A DNA stretch of 64,000 bases, from positions 6,747,714 through 6,811,713 of the forward strand of contig NC_135777.1 of the NCBI RefSeq assembly GCF_028453695.1, read 5' to 3'. Both the position numbers and the translations under genes were made by a program. This DNA is from Augochlora pura (Eukaryota; Arthropoda; Insecta; Hymenoptera; Halictidae). Every line of letters starts with the position of its first letter. The first letter of the stretch is position 1. Below the pieces are notes generated by a model that worked only from the letters and a program-made list of their open reading frames with translations, made no database searches and was not told where the DNA came from. Below, one piece after another: positions 47,636 to 57,759 of the stretch.

Positions 47636-48591
47636 CGTCCATGGTCAGGCATTTACCCCGAGAACATGGAAAAATGTCGTAGAAACTGTTCATATTATTG
47701 TTGTATCCATTTTAATTAAATAACGAATGAGAAGGTAATTCGGAAAAAATTAAAAAAGTATGCATTATTACCGAAAGGTATGCATTTTAGAACGTTTTTA
47801 GTCTTTGCATTCAGAACATTTTCATGCATAAATTATATATTAGAACTTGAACAATAATATGTTTCTGTAAATAGTTTACGTAACATTGATGTAGTAATAT
47901 CAGGTAATCTGAAAAATGACAGAGTTCTTTAAAATTGCCATTTGATTCAAACAATACGCGTACAAATTCTAACAGATATTAAATAATCGTTTCAGAAATA
48001 TCTAAACGAAACGACATTAATATAACGTTATATAGCTAAAAATTATTTCGAGAAAAACCAATCTTAATTTTTGCATAGAATTATATAAGAAAAATTTAAT
48101 TTTTAAGAGTAAAAATATTCAATTCTTTTAATACTTAAGGGTGCGTTTAATCGTGTCGATATTGGAGAGGAAATTTGCATGCTCATAAGTATAGAGATTC
48201 ACGCGTAACTACGTGTATCCGAACAATTCTTCGATCCATCGATCGAAGATTTGTTCCTTTTGTTCGCGCGAGGCTCATTTCCGGTCTCTCGCTATCACAA
48301 AATCGCTTCGCCGAGGCTTCAGCCAGCTCCGCAAGATTAAGGAAACTGGCTCTCGGCAGATATTGAATATCCCGTAACTACATCCCGTGCGCTGTGTTTT
48401 AATAAATAGCCGTGGATAGTGATGCATAGTGACTCGGTATAAATAATCGCCGCCGAGTTGAACTAATATATTCACGGCTACCGATCGCACACTGTACATC
48501 GCGCCGTTTCGGTATCGCGTCTCGCGTTCGGAACAAACCGAGTACGATGAATTCGAATAAATTCATGATAACTTTGGAGTGAAACCATTGA
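47636..48591. other. Non-coding stretch
   Basis: AT-rich to about 48160, then moderately GC-rich. Only short overlapping frames on both strands (48175-48499). No gene or repeat family is recognised. Confidence 0.4.
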
Positions 48592-48682
48592 AATTATTAT
48601 TGACAATTATTGCAATTATTATTGACAATTATTGCAATTATTATTGACAATTATTGAACTTATTATTGACAATTATTTGTCA
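48592..48682. repeat. 22-bp tandem repeat, four copies
   Basis: AATTATTATTGACAATTATTGC occurs about four times; the last unit reads TTGACAATTATTTGTCAA and can form a small hairpin. It lies 100 bp upstream of the candidate exon at 48781. Confidence 0.85.
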
Positions 48683-48780
48683 ATGGTGGTATTTGATGCA
48701 TAAGACCACACTGTATATTAATTCTCTTCCACGCCGTGCTTTAATTCTACGTGCTAATTTTACTATAATTTCTGTTGCAG

Positions 48781-48828
48781 ATACTTCTTCCCTATGATTG
48801 CTGTTACTTCGATAAAAACGAAGCTGCC
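48781..48828 (+). CDS. Candidate 48-nt exon with near-consensus splice sites
   Basis: The acceptor (TTTTACTATAATTTCTGTTGCAG) and donor (CTGCC/GTAAGTGC) are both close to consensus, the best pair in the window. The 48 nt equal 16 codons: ILLPYDCCYFDKNEAA in phase 0. A second frame reads YFFPMIAVTSIKTKL and is also open. Being a multiple of three, it could be an alternatively used small exon. I recognise no family, and its neighbours are not identified. Confidence 0.42.
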
Positions 48829-49199
48829 GTAAGTGCCAAACTAATTAGAATTTATTAGCTTCTTATGAACAATGTAGCAGTATCCTCCAAATCTTTATAG
48901 AAATGATTCCACGATTCAATTGCCGTTATTTTCATTGCATTATTCACCTCCGATGCACACGACACGCACTATACCCAAGCACACAGGCGTCTCAAAGTAG
49001 ATTTCGAGTAAAACTATTTCTCCATCAAATCGAAATAATTGCAAGCAGCTGATATACAGTAACGTGTCATAAAAGTAGAACACCGACGCTATATTTGTTC
49101 CTTTTAAAGAAGATTCGGTTTGGCAACTCCGTAGTCACGGACGAATGAAAAAGTATCTCACGTAGTCACGGAGCTAATCTTAATTAACACGATTTTTAC

Positions 49200-49373
49200 T
49201 AAAATGGTAATTTTAATTATGCATATAAAATTTAATCTTGTAACTCGTGCGACAACAGTTATACTTTAAATAATTTTTGAAATCTAATTTTTCATAATAT
49301 AAAGATTATATTGAAACGTGCTGTAACAATTTTAGTGGTGCCTCGGAGTCACCACTCGAGTGCAGAGGGTTAA
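49200..49373 (+). mobile_element. TTAA MITE family A, left end missing
   Basis: It follows the family core from about ATGGTAATTTTAATTATGC to the complete right arm: GTGGTGCCTCGGAGTCACCA, then CTCGAGTGCAGAGGGTTAA. This is one of the copies that keeps the palindromic right arm in full. Confidence 0.72.
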
Positions 49374-49960
49374 AAATCAGATCATTTTAATTTCTGTTGG
49401 CTGCTCAAACATTGCGATCGGATTATAGATACTGTAACGTTAACCGCGGCGCGACGGAATGCGTTTCGCGTTCGATGGGTGATCGAGTGTGTCGGTAATC
49501 CTTTTCCTAGCTGCCAGGAAAGGATAAGAGGGCCGTGGCGGCGGCGGCGGCGGCAGGACAGACAGGTGTATGGTATCCAATCCTTCGTTGCTCCTAATTG
49601 CATGCTAATATGCTCCGCTTCGAATGGAAAGGACTTTTATATCTAAACAACCATAGGTTTTTTGCGTTGAATAATGCCTGTGCCTTATCCTTGGCATACT
49701 TTTACATGGAAGACTGTGGTATCTCGCTTTTGTAACCTGCGTTTTCGAGAGAAACTCCGACGTAACTGAATCGTTGACAAAAACATTGCGCCTTCGCAAT
49801 AAATAGTTAATATAATGTACATATAAGAGCGTGATAGAATAGAATTCAGGTTTTAGGTTTTAATTGGTGGAAACGAGCGTAGATTTTATGCATTTATGGA
49901 AAAAATGAAAAATATATAACTATTATATTATATAAATAACTATTAAATAAATATTATATA

Positions 49961-50075
49961 AATATTAAATAAGACAATAAAAAGTTTATTGCAACATTTT
50001 ACACGCGTCCTTTGGTTTCAACAGATTTCTCTTATAAGCAATAAGGGTACGAATACTTCTGGGACTGCCTGTATA
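49961..50075. mobile_element. Tc1-like terminal fragment, copy 1
   Basis: A 115-bp segment from AATATTAAATAAGACAATAA to GGGACTGCCTGTAT is repeated, with about 85-90% similarity and no net length change, at 60786-60900. Read from its right edge it starts ATACAGGCAGTCCCAGAAGT, the kind of sequence found at Tc1-type ends. No transposase is visible beside it. Confidence 0.6.
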
Positions 50076-50468
50076 TGTGTAGCGTCAAGTGTAAACATAT
50101 GCTGTGGAAACGTCGCGTCGCGTCGTGTGCAAAACGTAAAAGATTCAAAGTTTCGCGTTAACTTCGAAAGGAAATTCCAGTTCCAGCTAGACCGCGACAG
50201 CAAAGTGGTGTTCGCAGTCGCCAAAGCCAAACGGCCGTGTTACATTCTCCGCTTGAGCAAAGTAATAAAGCTCCGGCAACGGTGACTCTCGATACCTGGA
50301 GGAAGCAGTCGCTCTTATTCTCGCTATGATTACATCGTTTCCGTCGTTAAGTACTCGGCACCAATCGCACCCTCCTTCGCTCTGCCTCCACTTTCTATAA
50401 CCCCCGGGTAGAAAATTATAATTTTCGAATTCTCCGGGCATCATCGCTCGTCCGATCCTCATACATAC

Positions 50469-50523
50469 ATTCATGGTCCCGGGAGGACGGAGCCTGGCCG
50501 GTTGATGACTTCGACGAGTTCAT
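50469..50523 (-). CDS. Candidate first coding exon, weak
   Basis: On the minus strand an ATG at 50523-50521 opens MNSSKSSTGQAPSSRDHE and reaches a consensus-like donor (CATGAAT/GTATGTATG) after 55 nt, phase 1. Without splicing, the frame stops 17 codons later. The region just upstream on that strand is purine-rich. Ser-rich starts of this kind are common and the family cannot be named. Confidence 0.2.
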
Positions 50524-50910
50524 CCCGCTTCCTTCCTTCCATTTCTGCATTAACATTTTTTTTTTTTTCGTTGGAAGTATATTGCTCTAAAATCGACCCT
50601 AATCCTTCATCCATGAAATATGGTGAATGGAGTATTACAACTCAATCGTTGGCTGGGGTTATGGAATAAATTGGTGCGTCCATCAGCTATTCGACAAATC
50701 AGTTAACTGTTTTCCATAAACGTCGTATTTGGTAGCTTCTTCCACTTCAAATATATTTTCGAAAATTATTAATGATTGTCGCCCGCTTAATTATTATAAT
50801 TTCGTTCCACGTATTTTGTGGAGCTGTTTTTAACGTCGACTCGAATGATTGATGGAAGACTCCTCTACCTTCAATAATAGGAATTTAAATTCCTGTTGTT
50901 TCATCGCTTT

Positions 50911-51090
50911 TAGGTTATGTTGGGAATATTATTAGGTTATTTGAGACTATGCTAGGAATATTATTAGGTTATTTGAGACTATGCTAGGAATATTGTTAGG
51001 TTATTTGAGACTATGCTAGGAATATTATTAGGTTATTTTAGATTATGTCAGAAATATTATTATGTTATTTTAGATTATGTCAGAAATATT
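50911..51090. repeat. 32-bp minisatellite, about five copies
   Basis: The unit AGGTTATTTGAGACTATGCT-AGGAATATTATT repeats about five times; later copies read TTATTTTAGATTATGTCAGA. The first unit begins TAGGTTATGTTGGG, so the array appears to have grown from a copy of the dispersed GGTTATGTCA-type motif. Confidence 0.85.
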
Positions 51091-51610
51091 CGTCGACTCG
51101 TCGGGACGGCCAGTTTTCAGCATACTTCGGTAAAATCTTCGATGACGCATGCTCGGGAGAAGTTGTAGCAGAGCAACTGTTCACGTTCCGTGAATAAATG
51201 ACTTCCTGAACCGATGAAAGTCTATGCTTGTCTTCGTTCATCGAGCCCGTTATGATCCCCGACTTTCGATCTTCTCCTTTCGTCCTCCGCGGAATTATAC
51301 AAACGGAATTGCATATCTCTTCTCCTCGGTCATCTCCTCTTCTTTCTAAGACGCGGACGCGGCAATGCAGAATACGGCGTCTTCGTGCCTCTCGTAGATA
51401 CAGTTCGTGATTTATCGCGTCGTCGGAACGCATCAAGGTTTTCCACCTGTATTACGGCATCGCTGCGCGCCGCTGTCGAGATAGAAGCGATACGGGCGGA
51501 CCAATACGACGCCCGACAGTAGGTCATCATTCTGACGTCCTAATTAAAGTTTCGCTTCGATTAAATTCACCTCGGTTCCGTAACGTACGTTCAACCGTTC
51601 CGTCGAAAAA

Positions 51611-51872
51611 TTAGGGTGTCCCATAAGTTTCTCCCTTTTTTCATGCGAAACGAATACACGACATTTTATTGTGGTTTTATTATGCCATATATGAAGTACC
51701 TTAAACTACCTAAAAGCTTGACATAACCTCAAACTTTGTAGTACCTAAAATCTTGAAATATATGTTTAATAAAAAATATATAACATTTCTTGTTGCCTTT
51801 GCTAAAAATAGTGGTAAAAAACGATTCTACTATCGCATTCACAGCGAACCAACCCGTTTGGTAGATCTTCTC
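51611..51872. mobile_element. Mariner-type short element, copy 2
   Basis: Near-duplicate of 36851-37112: it starts TTAGGGTGTCCCATAAGTTT and ends GGTAGATCTTCTC, with differences concentrated in the first 80 bp. Here it directly abuts a mariner transposase remnant, and the short tract AATACACGATATTTGTTGTG near the mariner end occurs again straight after it. So a terminal segment appears twice in direct order, a nested or rearranged arrangement. Confidence 0.7.
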
Positions 51873-51900
51873 CATGAATACACGATATTTGTTGTGGATT

Positions 51901-52044
51901 TATTATGTTATATATGAACCGTTCTGTTTTATAATCCTTCTTCCATCTCTCAGGAAGCCTCCTCGTTATGTCCTCCTTCCAAAATTGTTGAAGCTTATTT
52001 GCAAAATATTCATCTAGGTGCGTTTTTATTTCGCTTATGGACAG
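51901..52044 (-). pseudogene. Mariner transposase C-terminal remnant
   Basis: On the minus strand a frame reads ISEIKTHLDEYFANKLQQFW then KEDITRRLPERWKKDY, the C-terminal end of mariner-family transposases (the pattern with a FASK-like segment followed by LPERW is characteristic). The frame then drifts at the position where the better-preserved copy at 58900 has NGSYI and a stop. The catalytic part of the protein is not readable upstream. It is a dead fragment. Confidence 0.8.
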
Positions 52045-52049
52045 AATGC

Positions 52050-52619
52050 ATAAACATAGTAAAAATATAATACGAATCTATTCGAAACGTCGTTAATCCC
52101 AAAAACGGAGAAGAAATTGCTTCCGTATCATAAATGTTTAGTCGAGCATTGCACCGTAAGTCACGCGCTACTAATCTAGTCCGTTATCTCAGCCAGAAGG
52201 CGGCAACATTCTTTATATTTTCATATAATATAAAATATTCCATTTATAGAATAATTTTAAACTGATAGAAATTTTATGAAAAACAACAGTCGCAAAATTC
52301 TTAAGAACGCGCGCTAAGAAATGCAAGTTTTTATTATTAAAATATTAAGAAGATATATAGGACATTTCTATAATATTGTTGATATAAATAACTTTGAATA
52401 ATTGCAACCTATTTTTAATTGGCAATAGTATTTTGGTTATCGTTTATATAATTTTGATTATACAAAGAGACATATGAATTCGTTTGAATTTCAATGATAT
52501 ATTTCCTTTCCACCTGTTCGCTCAATTTTGTCTGCAATTCGATATCGTTATAGTTGTTGATAACTATATATATACAGTTGGCTTTGCTGAACAAGGAATT
52601 ACATTTCCTTCATTCACAG
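52050..52619. other. AT-rich non-coding stretch
   Basis: Possibly further decayed mariner sequence up to about 52190, but no readable motif remains. The rest is AT-rich with no features. Confidence 0.35.
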
Positions 52620-52706
52620 CGTAGGATTCGTAATATGCTTTCGTTCGTGCAACAACAACGAGGCGGAATTTCTATCTTTTCGACGACATCGCGAACGCCA
52701 CGCTAG
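52620..52706 (+). CDS. Candidate short terminal exon
   Basis: A strong acceptor (TTACATTTCCTTCATTCACAG) precedes 28 codons, RRIRNMLSFVQQQRGGISIF then STTSRTPR, and TAG at 52704-52706. The product end is basic and Ser/Thr-rich. No poly(A) signal is evident within 100 bp. Chance is a serious alternative. Confidence 0.22.
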   Translation, partial: RRIRNMLSFVQQQRGGISIFSTTSRTPR

Positions 52707-53520
52707 AAGGAAGAGAGAAACGATACAACCGAGTCTATGGTATTATCCTGATACGCACGGCACAGTCCCGTAAGAGGAAAGAGACTGTCCCTATCGGCGC
52801 GCGCGCGCGCGCTGGTTTCGAGCGGAAACGAATGATTTATCGAAACACGTAATCTGTCTAATGTCTGATAAAAGGCCGCATAGAAATGTTCATTCAGCGA
52901 AAATACAGCTTCGCTGCCTCGCGGAGGCTAAAGCGTATGTTCCACGTCGGAACGATTTAAAAGGGTGAATCGATTACTGTCCCCCCCCTCCACGACTACC
53001 ATCGTCCCGAGATTAATTACTGACAAACGTACGCAAACATTCGAATATATAATTTCGCGTATGTTAAACACTGCGCGTCGCGGTAAATCATATTCCATGG
53101 TATCGAGAGAGACATTCGTGGTATCGCGATACACGAGTAGCAACAAATGTACAGCGATAGTAACTTTTGCCGACGTTAATTTAGTGCCGAAACAGTTTTC
53201 GCAAATTTTCGTGAACTTTCTCGTTGATATCGTTTAAGTTATCTATGTCACGGTACGATCGTTTTGTTTTCGATTTTGTAAGCGATTTGATAATTGCTGA
53301 TATCGAACGCTCCAAGGACTGTCTCAATTTTCATCAAGGTATTAATGAAACAAAGTTTAAATAAATATGTTATCGAAGTGAGATAGAAATATTTAAAAAT
53401 TCAATAGAATTGGATATATATTGGAAGATATGAAAAACATGCGATAATTTTCGACAGCAAAAACTATTAATAGTTGTTCGCTTTTACTCTAGACTGTGTC
53501 ATAAAACCGTGCTAATAAAC
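52707..53520. other. Non-coding stretch
   Basis: A (CG)n run at 52797-52811 and a 90-codon plus frame (52965-53237) opposite a 72-codon minus frame. No domain or splice support decides between them. I call no gene. Confidence 0.35.
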
Positions 53521-53650
53521 GTAATAATAATATAATAATAATAATAATAGTAATAATAATATAATAATAATAATAATAGTAATAATAATATAATAATAAT
53601 AATAATAGTAATAATAATAATAATAAAAATAATAATAATAATGAAACAAT
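53521..53650. repeat. TAA microsatellite with higher-order unit
   Basis: (TAA)n DNA is organised into a roughly 33-bp higher-order unit, AATAATAGTAATAATAATAT, repeated three times, then pure (ATA)n. Confidence 0.9.
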
Positions 53651-53980
53651 AAGAGTCTATCCACCGCGTTGACGGAAATGATTAGAGCGTGTTGCGACCA
53701 TTATCCCGTAGCGGCCGCCAGTCTGCGGGACGATTAACGCAGTTCCCCCTGTAATGAATTGCGTAGGATCGATCGAGGAAGGGAAGAAGATCGGATCCAA
53801 CTAGTCGGCAGGAAAAGAAGAACAAAGGCTTCGGGGGCCGGTCGAAGCCTGATAATTCCCGTCTGGGTTCCGTGACAACCACGCTAGTTAACGTTTATAT
53901 GGAATCGAGCCGGCAAGAGTCGGCCGTCGGAGTCGAACAGGTGCACGAATTGGTTCATTCGACGGGGCCCGGAGAGCTCA

Positions 53981-54090
53981 TTCTTTCCTCTATCCAGTTC
54001 TCCTTCTTTCCTATGCAGCAGTTCTCCTTCTTTCCTATCCAGGTCTCCTTCTTTCCTATCCAGGTCTCCTTCTTTCCTATCCAGCAGTCC
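53981..54090. repeat. About 21-bp minisatellite, open on the minus strand
   Basis: CTCCTTCTTTCCTATCCAGG repeats about five times with CAG insertions. The unit length is a multiple of three, so the minus strand stays open and would encode repeated DRKEGDL/DRKEGEL within a 137-codon frame (53884-54297). There is no domain or splice context around it, and slippage explains the pattern. Confidence 0.8.
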
Positions 54091-54097
54091 TCCTTCT

Positions 54098-54712
54098 CCG
54101 TTCATCTTCCGTGCACCTTCCAGCATCCCTCGGTCCTTCTCATCGGGCTTCTCGGTCTCTAATTCTCCGGAGGGGAACAAAAACTTAATCGGTTGCTTCC
54201 TCTGCCCTCCTTTAGCGAATAGAACGACCCGCGGCTGAACCACGACGGAGGCCGTGACGCGGGAAGAAGGAGCATAAAGTGACACGCGCACACACACACA
54301 CGGCCGTGAAATTAACTTTTTCAGGGAGAAAAAGTTGATCCTTTTTCTGGCGTTTTTTCGGAGGCCGAAAAGCAGATTTGCATCGCGTTTGGTCCCGAAA
54401 TTGGAATATCTGTCGCCCCGAATTTCAGCGTTCTTGGAATTTGGTGTTTTGGAAAGGAAATTTAGAATTTTACATTTTGACTTGTGTACTTCTCTTCAAA
54501 AGCGGACACCTGCGGATTTAGTGTGAATCTATGAATTTAGTATGAATAATTTCTCACTCGGTTTGGGTAACATTTTATGCTCGGCGTTAAGTTTTTTCGT
54601 ACTGTCGATGATACACATTGAAATAGAATCAGAAATGCTAGTAGATTAAACTAATTAGTTTACTTAAACGGATGCTAATGTTAAACGCATTTTCGCTAAG
54701 GAAAAAGTTGCT
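54098..54712. other. Non-coding stretch
   Basis: A CA microsatellite at 54284-54300 is followed by AT-richer sequence with a 63-codon plus frame at 54335. No gene is supported. Confidence 0.35.
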
Positions 54713-54939
54713 TTAACCCTTTGCACTCGAGGCCATTCTAGCTCTAAATCTAAAATAATGTCTTACAGTATTTTCATTTTGTATTTTATATATATATATA
54801 CGAAATTTATTCTCGTGATTCATACTAACAGTTAACAATTTTTCTAAAATTAAACATTGTTGCTATAAAAATGATTTTGAAAGGCGAAAGAACAATATTA
54901 GTGGTGCTTGAGAGTCACCGTTCGTGTGCAAAGTGTTAA
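54713..54939 (+). mobile_element. TTAA MITE family A, full-length copy
   Basis: A 227-bp element from TTAACCCTTTGCACTCGAGG to GTGTGCAAAGTGTTAA, containing the family core and the right arm TTAGTGGTGCTTGAGAGTCA. Both TTAA edges are present. A 182-codon plus frame starting inside its right arm is therefore not a gene start. Confidence 0.82.
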
Positions 54940-55254
54940 ACTACTTCAGGAATCGGTTATGAGTGACTTTTGGAACACCCTGTATAACAATATAATGTTG
55001 GTAACCGTGGCCCTCGCCTTACGGCCGTACAATTTGAATCCCAACACCGAAAACCGAGTCGAAGCAAGCGGATGCTCGCCATATATATACATACACCGAA
55101 GAAGCCTGGATCTCCTCGTCGCTCTGTATCTATTAAATCAGCAGTTGAAACCGGTACAACGAGTTTCTTCTTCATTTTCTAAATCGCATCGAACGAAAAT
55201 TGACCGAGGAATGCTACCACAAATCAGATTCGAGCGAATTTTTTTATCGGACAA

Positions 55255-55645
55255 TTACGTCGTTGATTGTCGGTGGCGCTGTGTGCGCCGTCTCGTAAAA
55301 ATCGAGGAGGCCGCGCCTGGTGTTGCGGGCACGGGTCCGGGGCGTTGGGTAGAGCGAGAGCGAAGGAAAAGGGAAGGAAACGAGAGGAAGAGAAAAGGGA
55401 AGAAGAGAAGAGAAACGAAAAGAGTTGAGAAACGAAAAGAGAAGGAAAGGGAATAAAAGGAAATAAGGCGGGCAGAAATCTAGCCGGAGGGAGGGGGGAA
55501 TCTTTCGAGAGGCGCACGATCAGGATTACCTTCGCGGTGATCTTCGTATCCAGTAGCTATAAGCAACCGCCGTTCGTTTATGCGGCGTGTCTCGAGCGTG
55601 TAGGTGCAAGGAGCCGATCGCGCGCGGTCGCGACTCCCCGTGTTA
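55255..55645. other. GC- and purine-rich stretch
   Basis: GC-rich at 55255-55350, then GAAGAG-type purine tract to 55470, then CpG-rich. The plus frame through it becomes an Arg/Lys/Glu-only run and is not credible as a protein. Confidence 0.4.
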
Positions 55646-55921
55646 TTAAACCTTTGCACTCGAATGGCGACTCCGAGGCACCACTAAAATTATTCTATTG
55701 CGTTCGATAATAATTTTTATAATTAGTTGAGATTTATTTATATATTTTAAATATAGTTGAGATTTAAAAAAATGTTTGAATAGTGAAATTGTTGCTATAA
55801 ATCGCAAGAATCAATTTCGTAAGCGTAAAGGTGCACTTTATTGTACAGAATAGAAATACCATGAGCCAGAAGAATTATTTCATATTTTTTAGATAAAATG
55901 TCTTCGAGTGCAAAGGGTAAA
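55646..55921 (-). mobile_element. TTAA MITE family A, inverted, with extra internal DNA
   Basis: Starts TTAAACCTTTGCACTCGAAT, followed by GGCGACTCCGAGGCACCACT, and ends CTTCGAGTGCAAAGGGTAAA. It is about 276 bp, longer than its relatives because GTTGAGATTTA-containing sequence is duplicated near 55725-55765. Both TTAA sites carry changes. Confidence 0.75.
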
Positions 55922-56040
55922 ACCCCTTTCTATACTTTGACGAGTCGGGCACGCGACGAAAATTTTTACCTTCGTGAAGATTCGATTTTATCTCAATAAA
56001 AAATACTCTAAGTAAAAGCTATAATTATAAAACTCATTCG

Positions 56041-56721
56041 CTAAAAACTAGTATTATAGATATTTCGCGACGATATATAACAAGAAACCAGCACCAGAAT
56101 ACGCAGCAACAAGCCGACCAGAGCGCGTTTCGCTAAAATCGAATCCGATAAATATGCACGCCTCGTCCGGTTGTAATTGCAACGCCGTCGTGCGCGAGGG
56201 TATCGGTATTCAATTAATGGAACTAGAACGCATTTCGCGAGGAGAGAAACGGCGGTCGGGAGGGGGTTAACTATTTGCCATAAATAATTACCTAACATGG
56301 AAGCCATTAAGGCTAGAACGTAATGTACATAAGGGAAGAGGATAAATTGAATATTAATACAAGACTGTGACGAAGGGAGAGGATGAACGCGACAAAGACG
56401 CGAACGATCCTGTACCAATAAATAACGTTGAAACATAATACACGAAGGAGATAACTCGTCTAACAGGAATGCCACGCGGGTTTTGTCCCGGGCAACGTAA
56501 GAATACGTTGATCGCCGGGGCTCTCCGCGATTTTTTTCGCCGGGACTCTTCGCTAGGGTTCCCCTTACCAGAAATAGGCACTTCGGAGATCTAGATAGAT
56601 GCGGCGACCATTTAACACGGCTCGGACTATCCGGCGTCCAATCTCTGAGATTGTTGACGCCGCCGTGACCGCCGCCGCGCGAAGTCGCATCCTGAAATCG
56701 TGGATGATTGCAAACTAGCAA
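56041..56721 (-). CDS. Longest open frame in the window, hypothetical
   Basis: A minus-strand frame of 226 codons starts MLVCNHPRFQDATSRGGGHG and ends RILVLVSCYISSRNIYNTSF. Two hydrophobic stretches are visible near residues 136-165 and 203-216. There is no recognisable domain, and the ATG context is poor. The N-terminal third lies in CpG-rich DNA and contains a better exon candidate (56569-56691) bounded by splice sites, so the full frame may be an exon plus an accidentally open intron. A 75-codon frame overlaps it in another register. I would not treat it as one protein without transcript support. Confidence 0.2.
   Translation of the reverse strand: MLVCNHPRFQDATSRGGGHGGVNNLRDWTPDSPSRVKWSPHLSRSPKCLFLVRGTLAKSPGEKNRGEPRRSTYSYVARDKTRVAFLLDELSPSCIMFQRYLLVQDRSRLCRVHPLPSSQSCINIQFILFPYVHYVLALMASMLGNYLWQIVNPLPTAVSLLAKCVLVPLIEYRYPRARRRCNYNRTRRAYLSDSILAKRALVGLLLRILVLVSCYISSRNIYNTSF
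56569..56691 (-). CDS. Candidate 123-nt exon within long frame
   Basis: On the minus strand the acceptor CCACGATTTCAG ends at 56692 and the donor TTTCTG/GTAAGG begins at 56568. The 123 nt (41 codons) read DATSRGGGHGGVNNLRDWTP then DSPSRVKWSPHLSRSP. Another frame is also open and begins with ATG directly after the acceptor (MRLRAAAVTAASTISEIGRR). The Gly/Ser/Pro-rich reading resembles disordered parts of insect regulatory proteins, but no family can be named. Confidence 0.28.
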
Positions 56722-57118
56722 ACCCTCGCGCTAGCGGACAATTTTTCCCGGCGCCGCTTCGCAACGCTTCGCAACGCTTCGCGCAGCTCCGCGCGAGCAA
56801 GATGGTAAAGTGAGAACAGTTAACCGCGCGAAATTTACGGCTCTATTGACGGTGATTAATGGGATAGTTCAATCTATTTATAATTTGGCGTTGGCCGCGG
56901 ACGGGCAGCGGGGAGGGGGATCCGATGCGAGTCACGATTCCGTATCCTTTCAGGGGAGGATTTATGGAATTGACGCGACCGCCTTTCCCGGGTTAATTAT
57001 TTTGTCGCGAACAGCCGCTCGTACGTTATATTTGTTACTTCGCGCGCGCGGAAGAACTTTCTCCGTCGTAAAAGTCTTGTCGGAAGGGCCGCGTAATTAG
57101 AGATGCGGATTAGACTTT

Positions 57119-57141
57119 TTAACCCTTTGCACTCGAGTGGT
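57119..57141 (+). mobile_element. TTAA MITE family A, terminal fragment
   Basis: Only TTAACCCTTTGCACTCGAGT-GGT remains; the rest does not match the family. It may be a solo end left by a deletion. Confidence 0.5.
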
Positions 57142-57495
57142 CGTGCACTGGTTCATTAATAGTTGTTTGCAAGTTGCAATAATAATCAACTGTTCGCAGC
57201 AGTTGTTTATATGGTTTTATTTAATTACTACGAGCGAACGCTTCTCTACTAAATATTGTATAATCTGATGTAATTAATTTTATTCAATTTTACAGTAGTT
57301 GAAGCCTGCGACTGACTCATTTCGTTCGTCAAGACTTCTACGCCTATGCGCTAGACTCTTTGCCAATGTACCACCTCGCGTAGTCGACTTTCTTCGCTGC
57401 GCCGGGCGCGCTACCCGGCTTTCCCCTATCTTTTTTAAAACAAGTTGGCATTCGATTTCAAGAAATCGATCTAAATATTGGTGTAACATACTTAC

Positions 57496-57620
57496 GCCCG
57501 TATACAGAATGCGTTCACTGTCGAGCGCGCGCACGCGAATTGTATAGTTAATGCCGACTCGTCTGAGAAACGTCGATGGATGCACTGTCTGTCTACTTAT
57601 TGATGGAAGCGTTGTCGACA
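57496..57620 (-). promoter_or_regulatory. Possible minus-strand leader exon with GTAAGTATG donor
   Basis: A near-perfect donor (ACGGGC/GTAAGTATG) follows 57496 on the minus strand. Upstream sequence is CpG-rich and open for over 70 codons on that strand, and a 51-codon ATG frame is open on the plus strand (57552-57707). The coding direction cannot be decided. A non-coding leader exon is the simplest reading; the upstream limit given is arbitrary. Confidence 0.2.
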
Positions 57621-57759
57621 CGAATCCGGCGGAAGTCACGCGCGGGAAAACTGCCTCTTGGTTGGCCGGCCGATTATCTTTTCTGATCGTTCGACGTGAA
57701 TGAGAAACTGTGAACATAACGCGAACATGAGCAGTTTGAAAAATAAAAAACACGCTGAC

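Noticed and set aside
51080..51436. 118-codon minus-strand frame
   Set aside because: Mixed composition but runs into the end of the 32-bp minisatellite region and lacks clear splice sites; the plus strand is also partly open.
53884..54297. 137-codon minus frame as a real protein
   Set aside because: Openness is produced by a minisatellite with a period divisible by three; no splice or start support.
54908..55456. 182-codon plus-strand open frame
   Set aside because: It starts inside the right arm of a family A MITE and ends in a Lys/Arg/Glu-only run from a purine tract; no domain.
57280..57753. 157-codon minus-strand frame as a whole gene
   Set aside because: No domain, opposite strand also open; only the GTAAGTATG donor inside it is worth keeping.
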